From: Isoetes taiwanensis
Lineage: Eukaryota; Streptophyta; Lycopodiopsida; Isoetales; Isoetaceae
Direction: 5' to 3'
Length of the DNA: 64,000 bases
Assembly (NCBI GenBank): GCA_021234155.1
Contig: JAJEKV010000034.1
Coordinates: forward strand, 10,380,697-10,444,696
Shown: piece after piece, positions 46,562 to 57,613 of the stretch
Layout of the letters: the number at the start of each line of letters is the position of its first letter
Position numbering within the stretch: position 1 is the stretch's first letter
The notes under the pieces: model-generated
What the model saw: only the letters and a program-made list of their open reading frames with translations
The model's database searches: none
What the model was told of the DNA's origin: nothing
Program-made: the position numbers and the translations under genes

Positions 46562-48793
46562 TTACCTTGGTGCCTAAAGTGGAAAATCCTACTTCCTTTG
46601 CTGAATGGAGACCTATATCTCTTACCAACACTTCTTATAAGCTCTGTGCTAAGTTAATTGCCAATAGAATTCAAGACTACCTTTAGAAGAATATCAGTGT
46701 CAATCAATCTGCTTTTCTGCCCAACAGATTTATTCTAGACAATTACATTAGTGCAATGGAAGGTCTTCATTGGAATAGGATCTCTAATCAATCTTGTATC
46801 CTTCTAAAACTGGACTTCAAGAGAGCTTTTGACACTGTTGACTAGAATTTCATTGAGATTGCTTTAAGAAAAATGGGCTTTCAGCAAAAACTAATCTCCC
46901 TTATTCAAGGTTTGAATTCCATGTCAAATTCTGCTGTTCTCATAAATGGATCTCCCACAAAATTTTTCCCCCTGGCAAAAGGAGTCAGACAAGGTTGCCC
47001 TTTAGCTCCTTATCTATTCCTTATTGTTGCTGAGATGCTCACTAGATGTGTAGTTAGTATGCAGAATTCTGGATCTCTTATTGGTCTCAAGCTTCCAAAT
47101 AATTTAGATATTCTCACAATATCTCAATATGCTGATGACACGTTTGCCTTCCTTGATTCCAATCCTGCAAATGTCACAAGTTTCTTGGATCTCATCACAG
47201 ATTTCTCTGCTGCCTCAGGAGTCCACTTAAACCTTGACAAAAGCAAAATCATTGGGGATGTTGGCCATTCTTCAATCTGTGGCATCTCAGTCCTAAGTTG
47301 TAATCAAGCTTCAAATCTGCTGGGTATGCCCCTCTCTCTAAATCCAAATCTGAGAGGTCTTTGGGATCCTATTTTGCAAAGAATAAAGAGAAAATTAAAT
47401 AACTATAGAAATTGTCTTTCCTTTGCTGGAAGAACAATCATTGCAAACTCGGTGCTTGCATCTTCCCATGTATATTTCTCCTCTGCTCTAGTGGCCCCTA
47501 AATCCATTTATTCTGAGTTGGAGAAAACTATTAGGAACTTCATTTGGAATGGAAGTCATCTGGTCAACTGGAAGTCAATTACTAGGCCAAAAAAGTTTGG
47601 GGGTCTAGGATGCAAAAATCTCTACTTGCAGGCATGTTCCCTTGCAGGAAAATATATTTGGAGAACAGTTCTGGGTAATTGCTCTCCTGCCTCCCAATTT
47701 ATAGCACATTGGCTAAATGCCTCCTATCCTACAAGACATCCAAGCATTAAAAGTTCCCTACCTAACTCATCTTTTGTTGATCTTCACCCTGCTCCAAATA
47801 CCTCCCCTCTAATGAGGAATCTAATTAAGGCTTGGAACATGATCCATCCTGTGCTTCAGAAAATTGAGCCTTGTGCTGCCACCATGAACACAAGCTTGTT
47901 TTGGTCCCCTGTTTTTTCTGATCATAACTCCAAAGTCATGGCCATAAAGCACCCCAAGATCTACAGCAAATGGACCAACAGTGGAATTTCTACTATCAAA
48001 GATCTTTACAAAACTAATAATTCCATTTTATCCTGGACTGCTGTGAAATCTGCTCTCAAAGGAACTTCCACTGATAAAAAGATTTACCTTCACTTCAAAG
48101 CTATCCTAGCTAACTTCAATAATTTCAATGATTATAGTAAATCTATTGGTTGTTCTATAAAAGGTAAGATGATTTACAAGGTCAAGGAAATTTACAATCT
48201 GATAAATGTGATAGATTCCCCAATAAAGGGTAGAGAAAAATGGAACTTGAGTCAGAATCAGACCCTGGTCTTATTTAATGATATTTGGAATTCCTACTGC
48301 TCTCCAAAGATTTGCTTTTTCATATGGTTGATAGCTCACAAAAGCCTTACGAATTTGGTCTCTTTATCTAAAAGATGTAATGTTTCTACTCAGTGTCACT
48401 CGGGTTGTCTGCAGGATGAGACATTAGAGCATATTTTTATTTGTTCCAAGCTGAGACCTTTCTGGGTCTGGTTTTTTAACAAGCTTGGCACTCACCTTAA
48501 GAACAGAAACATCAACTCCATCATTGATTTTATTCAGCAGGGAGACACTATAGCCAATTCTCTAGTTCACACTGCCTTGTGGAACATATGGAAATCTAGA
48601 AATAGAATTCCTTATTCTTCTAAACCCTTTTCTATTTTTTGGATTAAAATGCACTTTCAATTTGACATTGAGTCTATTGCTACATGTCACAAGAGGAGAT
48701 ATGGAGAAAATTATAATTCCAGCTGGAATTCAATTGGGCTATTCAGGGGCCAATTTGACTTATTTGTATCTAAGCTAAATATAATTGATTCTA

Positions 48794-49285
48794 ATGCACC
48801 CTTCTCTGACTGTGACAGAATACATGACGTTCCTTAGAGGGACAGGTGCTACAAAGTTGGACACTGATATAGACAATTATGAGATCAGTTTGCATCAGAG
48901 TCAGCCAGCTAAGAAAAAATTGACCTTAAAGGAGTTGTGTGACATGGCAGATGATTTTATTCAAGAAGTTGAAAACTCAAAGAAAAGGGAAGCTATTTGG
49001 GCACAAATTTTCACAAGAGAATTCATGCAGATGCATTTAATGTTTGAGTTCATATTCAATACCCATTTCAGTATGTCAGAAAGGCAGCTATCAAAGTATA
49101 GGGAGTTATACTATAGCCACAAGCTCCTTACAGATTTACATGGTACCCTGCTGCTACTCATGGGAAAGGAAAGCTTAAGTACACTGATATTTCAGAATGA
49201 CTGTGGCAAAAACAGCTACACACAAGATTCCACAGATGACTTTTACACACACTACAATCAGTGGTTTGACAGAAATCTGGACTGA
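48794..49285 (+). CDS. LINE ORF3, unknown function, overlapping the end of ORF2
   Basis: From ATG 48794 the frame runs 163 codons to a stop at 49283-49285, overlapping ORF2 by 44 bases in the +1 frame. The product has KKKLTLKELCDMADDFIQEV and later MSERQLSKYRELYYSHKLL, with amphipathic helical character and balanced composition, so it looks protein-like rather than random. No family recognised. A third ORF in this place is not standard for plant L1 elements. It could be translated by reinitiation, as the ORF2 stop lies just inside it. Confidence 0.5.
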   Translation: MHPSLTVTEYMTFLRGTGATKLDTDIDNYEISLHQSQPAKKKLTLKELCDMADDFIQEVENSKKREAIWAQIFTREFMQMHLMFEFIFNTHFSMSERQLSKYRELYYSHKLLTDLHGTLLLLMGKESLSTLIFQNDCGKNSYTQDSTDDFYTHYNQWFDRNLD

Positions 49286-49692
49286 AGCCATAAATATCCT
49301 CCCTTGCCTGATGAACCTGCCTGTTTTCCTTGTCATATTCCTGTTCACTGAAGGTGATCAATACCATGATTTTCGTGACTCAGTTAAGGATCATGGATAG
49401 TATTATTGTTTGCTTTTGCAGGAAAAAGAGGACCTCAGCTCTTCAGAAGACTCGACTGCTTATTTTTTGCAGACTTGGATATCATTCTCTACTTTGACTA
49501 TTGAAACTATTGACTATCTTCATATTTTTGGATATTATGTACTACATTTTCATGGTTGCTGTATTTTCATATTTTCATTAGATGCTCACCCTAGATGAGT
49601 ATCTTGTTATCTCCATAGCCCTGCTTCATTGCAGTTTGGTGTATGGAATGTATGGCTTTATCTAATTAATGAAAAAATCTACCCTTACTCTC

Positions 49693-49718
49693 AAAAAAAA
49701 AAAAAAAAAAAAAAAAAA
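49693..49718 (+). other. LINE poly-A tail
   Basis: Uninterrupted run of about 26 A, directly followed by the right target duplication. Confidence 0.95.
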
Positions 49719-49731
49719 TCACCCAAAGTAC
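49719..49731 (+). repeat. Right target-site duplication of LINE
   Basis: TCACCCAAAGTAC, identical to 38305-38317. Confidence 0.95.
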
Positions 49732-50225
49732 CCAAAAAGTACATGCATAGCAAAAAAATATCCCAAATTTAGCTTAAATGTATATGCAAAGTACATAAAA
49801 TTAAAAAGTGTATGTTTATACAAATAAAAAATAACCAAAATGTACGTGAAAAGTATCCATATTTGTACATCAATTCAGTACAATGTACGTACACCATTTC
49901 ATGCTTTTACCCTGGGCATATTAGTTATGTCAGGATCCGAACTGCACATAGCGATCCTCTTTTGTGGAGTATCCTATGAGTTGGGGTATAATATATATCT
50001 AAAATAGTTGCATATCTTAAGATTGAAAAAAGACACGTTCATAGACTGTCAAGTCATAAGAAGCATGTGATTGAAGTCTCTATTAAAATCTCTTCCACAC
50101 GAGAGATCACACAATAAAAGATTTGGCACCCCTTTTTAGAGCAACTATATGTTAGAAGCAGAGCAATCAATTGTGCTATATATTTGTCGCCAACAAATCT
50201 ACATGAGCTAAAGTTTGAACGAGAA

Positions 50226-50471
50226 GTATTCACACGGGGGGTGACTCGGGCAACGAGAGCTGTTGGATAGGCATATTCACCCCTTATTCCTTAATCTATA
50301 CCGTACGTAAAGTTCCTCGTTTGTGGGGTATGCAAGTACAAATTTTGCTATACTATATAACAAGATTCGCAAAATACTATAAGATTTCAAGCGGAATACT
50401 ATATGGTGTTGATTTCGTACGTGCAAAATACAATTATGAGGGCTATCGCTGCCCTACGTCACCCCCCGTAT
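50226..50471. mobile_element. Small inverted-repeat (MITE-like) element
   Basis: The left end CACGGGGGGTGACTCGGGC and the reverse complement of the right end (TACGGGGGGTGACGTAGGGC) match, followed by GAGAGC/GATAGC. About 246 bases and noncoding. Target duplication unclear. Confidence 0.6.
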
Positions 50472-50671
50472 GAATATGTAGCACAATAACAGGGGGTTAC
50501 TTTTAGATTTTTATACGCTTTTTCACATGGTTTTTCTATGATTTCGTTGTTGTATTCGTTGAGGTGTACTAAATAGTATTTCTAGAGTGCACCCTTTATG
50601 GGCCCAAACCAAAGGGGGTTTAAGGGGGATTTTAATTTAAATGTGTTGGACCCAATGGTTGTGTTAATTAA

Positions 50672-50735
50672 TGTCAATGGTAGTTATGTGTTGGTTGTTA
50701 ATGTCAATGGTTGTTATGTGTTGGTTGTTATGTGT
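50672..50735. repeat. 30-base tandem repeat
   Basis: Two units containing AATGTCAATGG(T)AGTTATG or AATGTCAATGGTTGTTATG followed by TGTTGGTTGTT, plus a partial third. Confidence 0.7.
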
Positions 50736-51544
50736 TGGGGGGTGTAATTTTTATATGTTGGATGGCAATAGTTTATGTTGCAAAAAAAAATTTAGGGACA
50801 TTCCCCCCCCGGTGTGACAAAAATTTTAGAATTCAAACCAGAAAAAAACTAGAATTCATTTGAGGCTTTCATCACCTGTAGCTTTTGAATTTGATCACAA
50901 TAAAACAAATAGAACATAAGTAAAAGTTACCATAAAGATAGAGCAGATTCATCCCATTATTCTGAAAGTCATAAAGTTTGCAACACAAAGAAAACCCCCT
51001 GTTATTATGCTACATATTGTTACTTCCGCTACAACTATTTCTCTTTCACAATGACACCATTGTTTATCAATCCATATGATTTTGGAGGCTCCATCTCTAG
51101 CTTAAAGGTAATGCATGATTCACCTTATGGTTCGATTAAAGTTCCAAACCTACAATATAAATGCATTCTTGTGGCCTTTGTTTGACCTGATCTCGCATGA
51201 CATGGAAAAGGGCGTGGAATAATCCACTGTTTGTGTGCATAAGAATCCGTTTGTTGATTGAAGCTAAAGGCTGGCTGCTATGAACAATCCGGCAGCCTGT
51301 GAATATCCAAGAGTTGGAAGCAAACAGAGGGCCTAAACTTGAATCAAAGAAATCTTAGGAAGGAAACAAAAGGGGTTTTGCAAAGCACTACATTGTAGAA
51401 TCAAGAAACCAATACCTTGTAAAAGAAAACATTATGCTAACTGAAGAAACATTAAAAAACAAATACCAAATACCTTTGTAAGTGTGAGCAAAAAATCCAT
51501 CTCGTGGTAGTAAAATCCACTCCGGCAATAAGAATCCAAGAGCA

Positions 51545-51690
51545 TATGCACACATGCACATGCACTTGCACTTGCACATGCACAATACACATGCACATGC
51601 ACATGAACATGCACATGCACACACATGCACATGCATGTGCACATGCACATGCATACACATGCGCAGTGTTCATGCACAAACACATGCAGA
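51545..51690. repeat. CACATG/GCACAT microsatellite
   Basis: Hexamer-based simple repeat (CACATG, ACATGC and variants). Open frames across it are rich in M, H, C, T or V and are repeat artefacts. Confidence 0.9.
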
Positions 51691-51969
51691 GGAAGACAAC
51701 AACCCTCGGATTGTTCCAACCAACGAAAATCAACGGCCCATAAAGGGTGCACTCTAGAAATACTATTTAGTACACCTCAACGAATACAACAACGAAATCA
51801 TAGAAAAACCATGTGAAAAAACGTATAAAAATCTAAAAGTAACCCCCTGTTATTGTGCTACATATTGAAGGCTAAAAAGGGGGCACCAATGCATTATATA
51901 GAGACTATGCTTACAAATTGTTTAATTGCAAATCTCCTTCTTTTTATCAAAAAGATATGTATCCAAATT

Positions 51970-52021
51970 AATAGAATAGAGTAGTTTTTTTATCGTCCAC
52001 TGAGACCAATCGGCCTATGGG
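51970..52021 (-). mobile_element. 52-base 3' end of the second LINE family, reversed
   Basis: Reverse complement of the tail at 45885-45935, with ATCGTCCACTGAGACCAATC, CGGCCTATGG and the AGAATAG tail matching. This is an extremely 5'-truncated insertion, or a hairpin-end recombinant, of the family nested at 43.5-45.9 kb. Confidence 0.85.
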
Positions 52022-53640
52022 ATGAAAATAAGATGTGTAATTAGTTTAAAAAATTGTATAAAACATCATTTGGAGTAAGAGTTTTGCATTGTTTGATGAA
52101 GAATTCATGGAGAGATTTGTTGGTGATTGAGCTCTTTCCTTCACATATATACCTTATAAAACAACACAAATGTAGATTCAAAATAGATGGTATTATTATT
52201 ATATTTCGGCCAGAAAACCACTTGCTTAACAACAACATAAGCAAAGATGTGTGACCACTGAGCATTTGTACATGAGAAAAAAGCTGAGCACTCAAATGCA
52301 AACAAGGATGAGCTAATACGGAATATATACATTTCAAAAATATGTGCATGCCAATAAATCTTAACTTTGCAGCTACGGGATGCCATTCCTTGTTTATCCG
52401 GTGGCTGCTACGACTAGGAACAGACAAGGAATGGCAGATCAAATGCCATTTCCCTACAAGACAAAAATAGAGAAATATTTTTCTTATATTCTTGTGCAGT
52501 TTCTATAAAGCTCTTGAACAGATTGGCAAAGACCCGACTCTCTTTGAGCAGAACCAGCAAAAATCTACGTGCCCTGCAAGATTTTGCCCTGTCCTGCGAA
52601 ACTTTGTCATGTGAAAACTCTGCCCTATATATTTGCATCTCAATTTAGTCATACTCAGGGTTGTTTGGCTCTGTAGACAATGCAGCTTCAGAAGAAAATG
52701 CTATTGAATCATAGACTTCCTGATCGCCAGAAAAAAATGGTAAGAAGAAGCTTAGGCTTGCCCTGCAAAGACTCTGCTAAGAACTCAAAGAAGAGTGCAG
52801 CAGTGACAACCCTAAGGAAGAACTTTGCTCGAAAAACTATGTGAAATCTTTGCTGGAAGAGCAATACGATGATGACAACCCTAACGAATCCCTAAAACTG
52901 AACTAGGGAACCAGTCATGCGGAATGGGGTTAGCCGACTTCTATTTTGCACTGGAGGGACTTGCACGTGGCAGTAAGTTATTGGTCCTCATCATAAAAAT
53001 GTTTGTGTCTCTTATAGTGCCCTAAGGGGAATCTGCAAGTGCAATTTCAGTGCAATGTTATAGCTCCCAATACCACATCCACGAGTGCAAAGCAGTGCAA
53101 GGTTAGCATATAATAAGATCTCTTTATAAAGAATTCATATCCATCTCATTATTGAAGTGGTTTTATCTTTGAAAGGTGATTGGTTTGGAGTGGCGAAATA
53201 TATCTCAGTGGTGCACATGCATATATCATAGTGCCTATGAGTTCACCTACATAATTATGGGCCTGGCACTTATGTTTTAGCTAAAAAAATTGATGCCACC
53301 TCATAACCGAGTAAATGTTAATCACTGTCGTGTTAGAACCACAAGAAACCTAAAAAACAATCAAGTCCATATTTTTTATAAAGGAACCATGGTTCTAAAA
53401 CGTTGCCAAAATATGTCATTAATATATCCGATTAAGTTTGCCCAATCCGTTTGGTATTGCGGGAGGGTATTCTCGCAATGGTGGAAACTATGATTCTGGT
53501 ATTGTATTGTATTGAAAATCGTATGTTTGTGCATGTTTAAGCTGCTTGTTTGTTGTGAGGGGCAAGTTTCTATTTTGGAGTGGTTGTTTATGGTTTAATT
53601 TGTGTTTTTTGCAAAGGTACATTTTAGGAAAGCCACGAGG
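52022..53640. other. Intergenic, nothing recognised
   Basis: AT-rich with short random frames only. No repeat boundary or exon that I can support. Confidence 0.45.
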
Positions 53641-53655
53641 CCGGTTTTGGAACCC

Positions 53656-53935
53656 AGGGCAGAGCAGGGCGAGCAGATTTGGAGATGGAGCAGGTCGACC
53701 AGAGCAGGGCGAAGCCATAGCCGTCGAGGTCATTCCGGCAGTCCATAGCTGCCCCTGTTCGAAGATTTGCCATGCAGGTCCATAAGTATTGGAATGCAGG
53801 GCAGAGCAAGGCGAGCAGATTTGGAGATGGAGCAGGTCGACCAGAGCAGCCAGGGCGAAGCCATAGCTGCCCAGGTCATTCTGGCAGTCCATAGCTGCCA
53901 TTGTTCGAAGATTTCCCATGCAGGTCCATTTTGAG
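53656..53935. repeat. 142-base tandem duplication
   Basis: AGGGCAGAGCA starts at 53656 and again at 53798. Both units continue with GCGAGCAGATTTGGAGATGG, AGCAGGTCGACCAGAGCAG and CAGTCCATAGCTGCC. Open frames across the unit on the minus strand recur because of the duplication. Confidence 0.85.
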
Positions 53936-54968
53936 GCTCATTTTGAGGCACATAAGAGCCTCAGGGCAAGAACAGGGGTTCCTACCATGGCTGGAACTGC
54001 AGCCCACGATTTTCCTGCCCTGAAATCGCAGGAAAATGGAGGTTCTGGAGGGAAATCGGAGGAAAATGGAGGTTCGGGCCTGGAGGTTCTTGTAAAAATG
54101 GGCTCTGGTGAGGCCGTTCGGGCCTGGAGGTTCGAATCCTCCAGCCCAGGGTTGCTTGGTCTGTTTTTTTTATGCAGGTCGGGCTGCTTGAGAGCGCAAC
54201 ATAGTTTTTATCCACTGCAATTTCGCTTCACGTCGTTTCAATGGTCATGTCTATCGATTCTGCACCTTTGAAATTTGTATCGGTCATAGCCTGGGCCCTT
54301 GATCTGGCATAAAGGGAGGAATATTCTTCCCATCAACGGCCCCAATTGAAAAATGAAAACATCCCATTAAGAAAGAAACATATTGTAAATATAATATGCC
54401 ACAGATATAAACATGTTTCTAAACACCACACTCGCCGATATATACTCAATAGATAACCTAGTTGGGTCTTGTACGTATGGTGCAGACATGGGTACAGAAT
54501 ACATACAATGCTCAATTAAATTAGTTTTTGGGTTGCCCGTAGGGGGCAACCCTCTTGTTGGAGGGTGGAGTGACGGTTTGAAGGCTTGGATTCGTTTAGA
54601 TGATAATATGCCTCGGAATATCCTATGTAAGCGGATGCGATGGGTTGGTTTTTTCTAGGGTTTTCGTGAGGCCAAGTGACAGTTAGACGGTGACGATTCT
54701 CCTGCGATGTAGCTGATCGATGGCACGAATGCTTCCTTTTCTTTCGTCCCGGCCCTTAAGTTCAGAGGCAATCTCTACATGGAAGCTTTTTCGGTCATGG
54801 CAGATATGCACAATTTGCCCTAAAGCCGGTTCCGGAAATGGATCCAGAACACGGCACTTCACTGGCGGCTCGATCTACAGGTTTTGTTCTTCTATTATAT
54901 GATTTATTCTAGCTGGTTTTTGGCCTTTCCAATGACTTACATTTTTTTTCCCTTGCCGGTTGCAAGCA

Positions 54969-55180
54969 GGAGCTTAAGAAATCAAGCTCATCCTTCATTT
55001 GTCATAAAATTAACTACAAGATTTAATGAAGTAATGGATGCCAAAGGCCACAAAACAGAGGCTGATAGTCATTATTTTGAAGTAGATTATGCAACCTTAA
55101 AAGCAATATGTGATCAGCTAGACCATGCTCTTGCAGAAAGCAAGAGTGCTCATGCAAGGCGGTTAGTTCTATCCAAATAG
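54969..55180 (+). CDS. COMMD2: C-terminal exon of a COMMD2-like protein
   Basis: The frame reads ASRSLRNQAHPSFVIKLTTR, then YFEVDYATLKAICDQLDHAL, AESKSAHARRLVLSK and stop. It resembles the end of COMM-domain protein 2, which from memory has ASRSLRQQ..P...IKL and later QQLEQALEE...H.RRV. COMMD proteins form the Commander complex with CCDC22/CCDC93 in endosomal cargo recycling. A T-rich tract and AG (TTTTTTTTCCC..GCAAGCAG) lie just upstream, suiting a 3' splice site at about 54968. I find no earlier exons in the window, so the gene has very long introns or this is a fragment. Confidence 0.6.
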
Positions 55181-57534
55181 TAATGTATAATGTCCAAGGC
55201 TATCCCATACGGTACTTATTGCATCAAAGGATCCAACTAGATCCTGGGAATAGGAAGTTATTGCCGAATTGATTTGAGTTTGTGTTTATAAGAACTGACA
55301 GGCTGGTCCATCTTTCTTATTAGTATTCAAAACCTTCTATTGCACATTGACATGAGTTTGTCTCAGCCTTCTACAGTTCACCTGATGTACGTGTAATAGG
55401 GTGTTAAACTGAGTTTTTTTGATTTGTCAATCCATGACAAACCTACTTTGTATTAAATGAGGGTGCCTAAAAGTGGTTTATCAAAGTCTTCATTATGATA
55501 TGGATACCAATTTGTTCAGCATTTTGATATATGCTTCAAAACTTGTAAAGTATATGCTATCTGATCCCGTGATAAGAAAGTGAAGATGTTCTAAAAAGCT
55601 GACAGGACCAAGATCAATGAAATTTTATCCAGGAAGAGACTATATGTTTGGTAAGAATTATCAGAAATGGTTTATGGGTGGAGCAAATATGCCAGGTTAT
55701 ATTTATATAACCATGACATTTCATTCAGTCAAAACACGTTCATTGATTATCTTATGGTTTGAAAGTAGTACAGTTGATACGGAGTTATGGCTTTCACATC
55801 ATTATGATTGAATTGAAAGGTGTTTTATAACATCAAATGCTGGTTGCTCTGTTAAGGACACATAAAAAGCATTAAATGATTTGGAAACTTGACTAAGGTA
55901 GGGTCTTCTGTTGTGAAATAACTATGGCACTTTAAAGAGGTTGAGACACTGCAGTATGCACGATGATTAAACAGGTTGCACACTGCGGTACTTATGGACA
56001 CATAGGAGTTTTGAAAAATTGTTCCTCAGTTATAATGTATAGTTGTCTACTTGGCAGGTAGAAAGAAAGTTTAGAACGTACAATTCTGTGATTTACCATC
56101 GTCTTCATTAACTGTGATTGTATATTCAAGATCTTAACTTTGTATACGAAATTGTGATGTCCTCTTGCTATAGAAGCTTGATAGCATCTTTGCGAGGAGG
56201 ACATTAGAGGGGTAATCATTGAGAGGACAGATACTCCTTTCATCTTCTCTCTAAGCAGTCTTATTAGTTTGGATCTGAACAGTATCAAACCTTGCTATGG
56301 TCTGGCTTTAATCCAATCAATTGTGTGGACATGTTCCTGCATCAATAGTCTGCAAAATTTCAATAGTCTGCAAAATTTCATGACTCTGCATTTGTGAAAA
56401 AAAAATGTTTTCTGCCAACCGGTACTTTTTGCAAGACATGAAATCTTTGCAGCACATCTATCTCTTCAGAAACAACTTCAGTGGAGCCCTTTCAAAATCA
56501 ATTTTACGGTTTATCTTGGGTTCGAGTAATTGCGCATGCATCAATGGCTCCTCCAAAGGGCAACCCATTGATGCGTTAGCATCTTGTTTACAATATTTGG
56601 AATTATATAAGCAGAGGGTGAATAACGGGAGAGGTTATCCACATTAAAACCTAATAGAGCCAATTTTCTTATGTCTGTACGCCGCCCAGGTCCGGCAATG
56701 CTTTCCTGATATCTTGTATATCTCCCTTTCTCCATTTGTTCTAGATGCATTATTCAGGAAAAATAGGGTTGAAGCTTGCTAATTTCGAAACATATGGTCT
56801 TCTTATTTACTTCAGTCTATTTTGGTTTGATGATACAACTTTGAATGGTTTTATAGAACTTTTGGGTTATTTTGTCTTGAAGTCTTGATGCATGTTGTTT
56901 TCACAAAGATTTTTTCCAGTGCTGCTTGGCAGTTGGGCGATGAAGTGATAGTCTTCAGTATTCTTCGTCATGGGCTGCTTCTAAACCATAGCCAAGCGAC
57001 CTTCAGGTATGGCTTGGACGTTAAAAAACTTCATCTTTTTTGCTATACATGGATTTGGATATTTTTATTGCAAGTTTTTGATATTGGTTATAAGGATCAT
57101 GGCAAGAAGCTACGTAATTGATTTGTTTGTGCCAATGATATCTAAATAATTTTTTGCTGCATTCATCTTTAATTTGTGCTTTATGGTCTTGCAATAGAGT
57201 GCCATAGCCTGATACATGTACTTTTCATTCTGCTCCATTATTCTTGTCTTTGCATGTTGTCGGTATATTTCTAGGACTTTTAGCATGCAATTTTCCGAAT
57301 CAACTGCTGTTAGATTACATAATGTGATAGGTTGCCAGAAGAAGGAGCACTCTTCTAGCATGGAATTCTCATAATTAAATAAGAAGATCTTTGGCATCAT
57401 CTGCATACTGAATTGCAAATGCAGAGGTAAGAGAAACTATTTACTGTTTGACTAGCCAGCAAAACAAAGAAAGTGACTAGATTTTGCATAGAATTAATAG
57501 TTGCACTTGAAATAAATAATGGAACATGTTTTTA

Positions 57535-57613
57535 TTATACCATCCTTTCTCTGAATTGTCCTTATATGCAATTATTATACCATCCTTTCTCTGAATTGTC
57601 CTTATATGCAATT
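57535..57613. repeat. 37-base tandem duplication
   Basis: Two head-to-tail copies containing CATCCTTTCTCTGAATTGTC, apparently identical. Confidence 0.85.

Larger units (their letters stand above)
41530..48837 (+). pseudogene. LINE ORF2: endonuclease, reverse transcriptase and zf-RVT (interrupted)
   Basis: Starts 50 bases after ORF1 with MRIISWNLRGIKGP, the AP-endonuclease N-terminus; GDFNNTP follows at 41941. The RT begins with KNKSPGPDGFPPEFF (about 42945), then is cut by the nested transposon and resumes at 46562 with ITLVPK, followed by AFLPNRFILDN, KLDFKRAFDTVD, GVRQGCPLAPYLF and QYADDTFAFLDS. The C-terminus has a zf-RVT cysteine/histidine cluster (CNVSTQCHSGCLQDETLEHI). Defects: TGA at 41938-41940 (just before GDFN), TAG at 46684-46686, TAG at 46843-46845 (likely a tryptophan after DTVD), plus the insertion. 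No frameshift seen. Confidence 0.9.
38318..49718 (+). mobile_element. Complete L1-type LINE interrupted by a nested DNA transposon
   Basis: Bounded by a perfect 13-base duplication and ending in about 26 A residues (49693-49718), the signature of target-primed reverse transcription. Without the 3.47-kb insertion at 43085-46558 and its extra TTA, the element is about 7.9 kb. Order: 5' leader with a 102-codon ORF, ORF1 (DUF4283-type RNA-binding protein), ORF2 (endonuclease, reverse transcriptase, zf-RVT), an overlapping 164-codon ORF3, poly-A. ORF2 carries three nonsense codons and the insertion, so this copy cannot move itself. Confidence 0.93.
50473..51866. mobile_element. Inverted-repeat element with 132-base terminal repeats
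   Basis: Bases 50473-50604 and 51735-51866 are inverted copies of one another with a single mismatch by my reading (TATACGC against TATACGT). Ends read TATGTAGCACAATAACAGGG, and a TA dinucleotide at each end could be a target duplication. The interior is noncoding: a 30-base tandem repeat, a third copy of the terminal 27 bases at 50993-51019, and a CACATG microsatellite. The near-identical arms imply a young insertion or recent repair. Superfamily not assigned. Confidence 0.75.

Noticed and set aside
41530-48837. LINE ORF2 as a functional gene
   Set aside because: Three nonsense codons and a 3.47-kb insertion.
51388-51816. Open frames of M/H/C/T or V/C residues on both strands
   Set aside because: They translate a CACATG microsatellite.
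54125-54142. tRNA-like T arm (GGAGGTTCGAATCCTCC)
   Set aside because: The only 5' acceptor match (TGGGCT near 54100) would give an RNA of about 54 bases with no anticodon arm.
56405-56647. One leucine-rich-repeat-like segment (LQHIYLFRNNFSGAL)
   Set aside because: A single unit with no neighbouring repeats or kinase; chance or a tiny fragment cannot be told apart.
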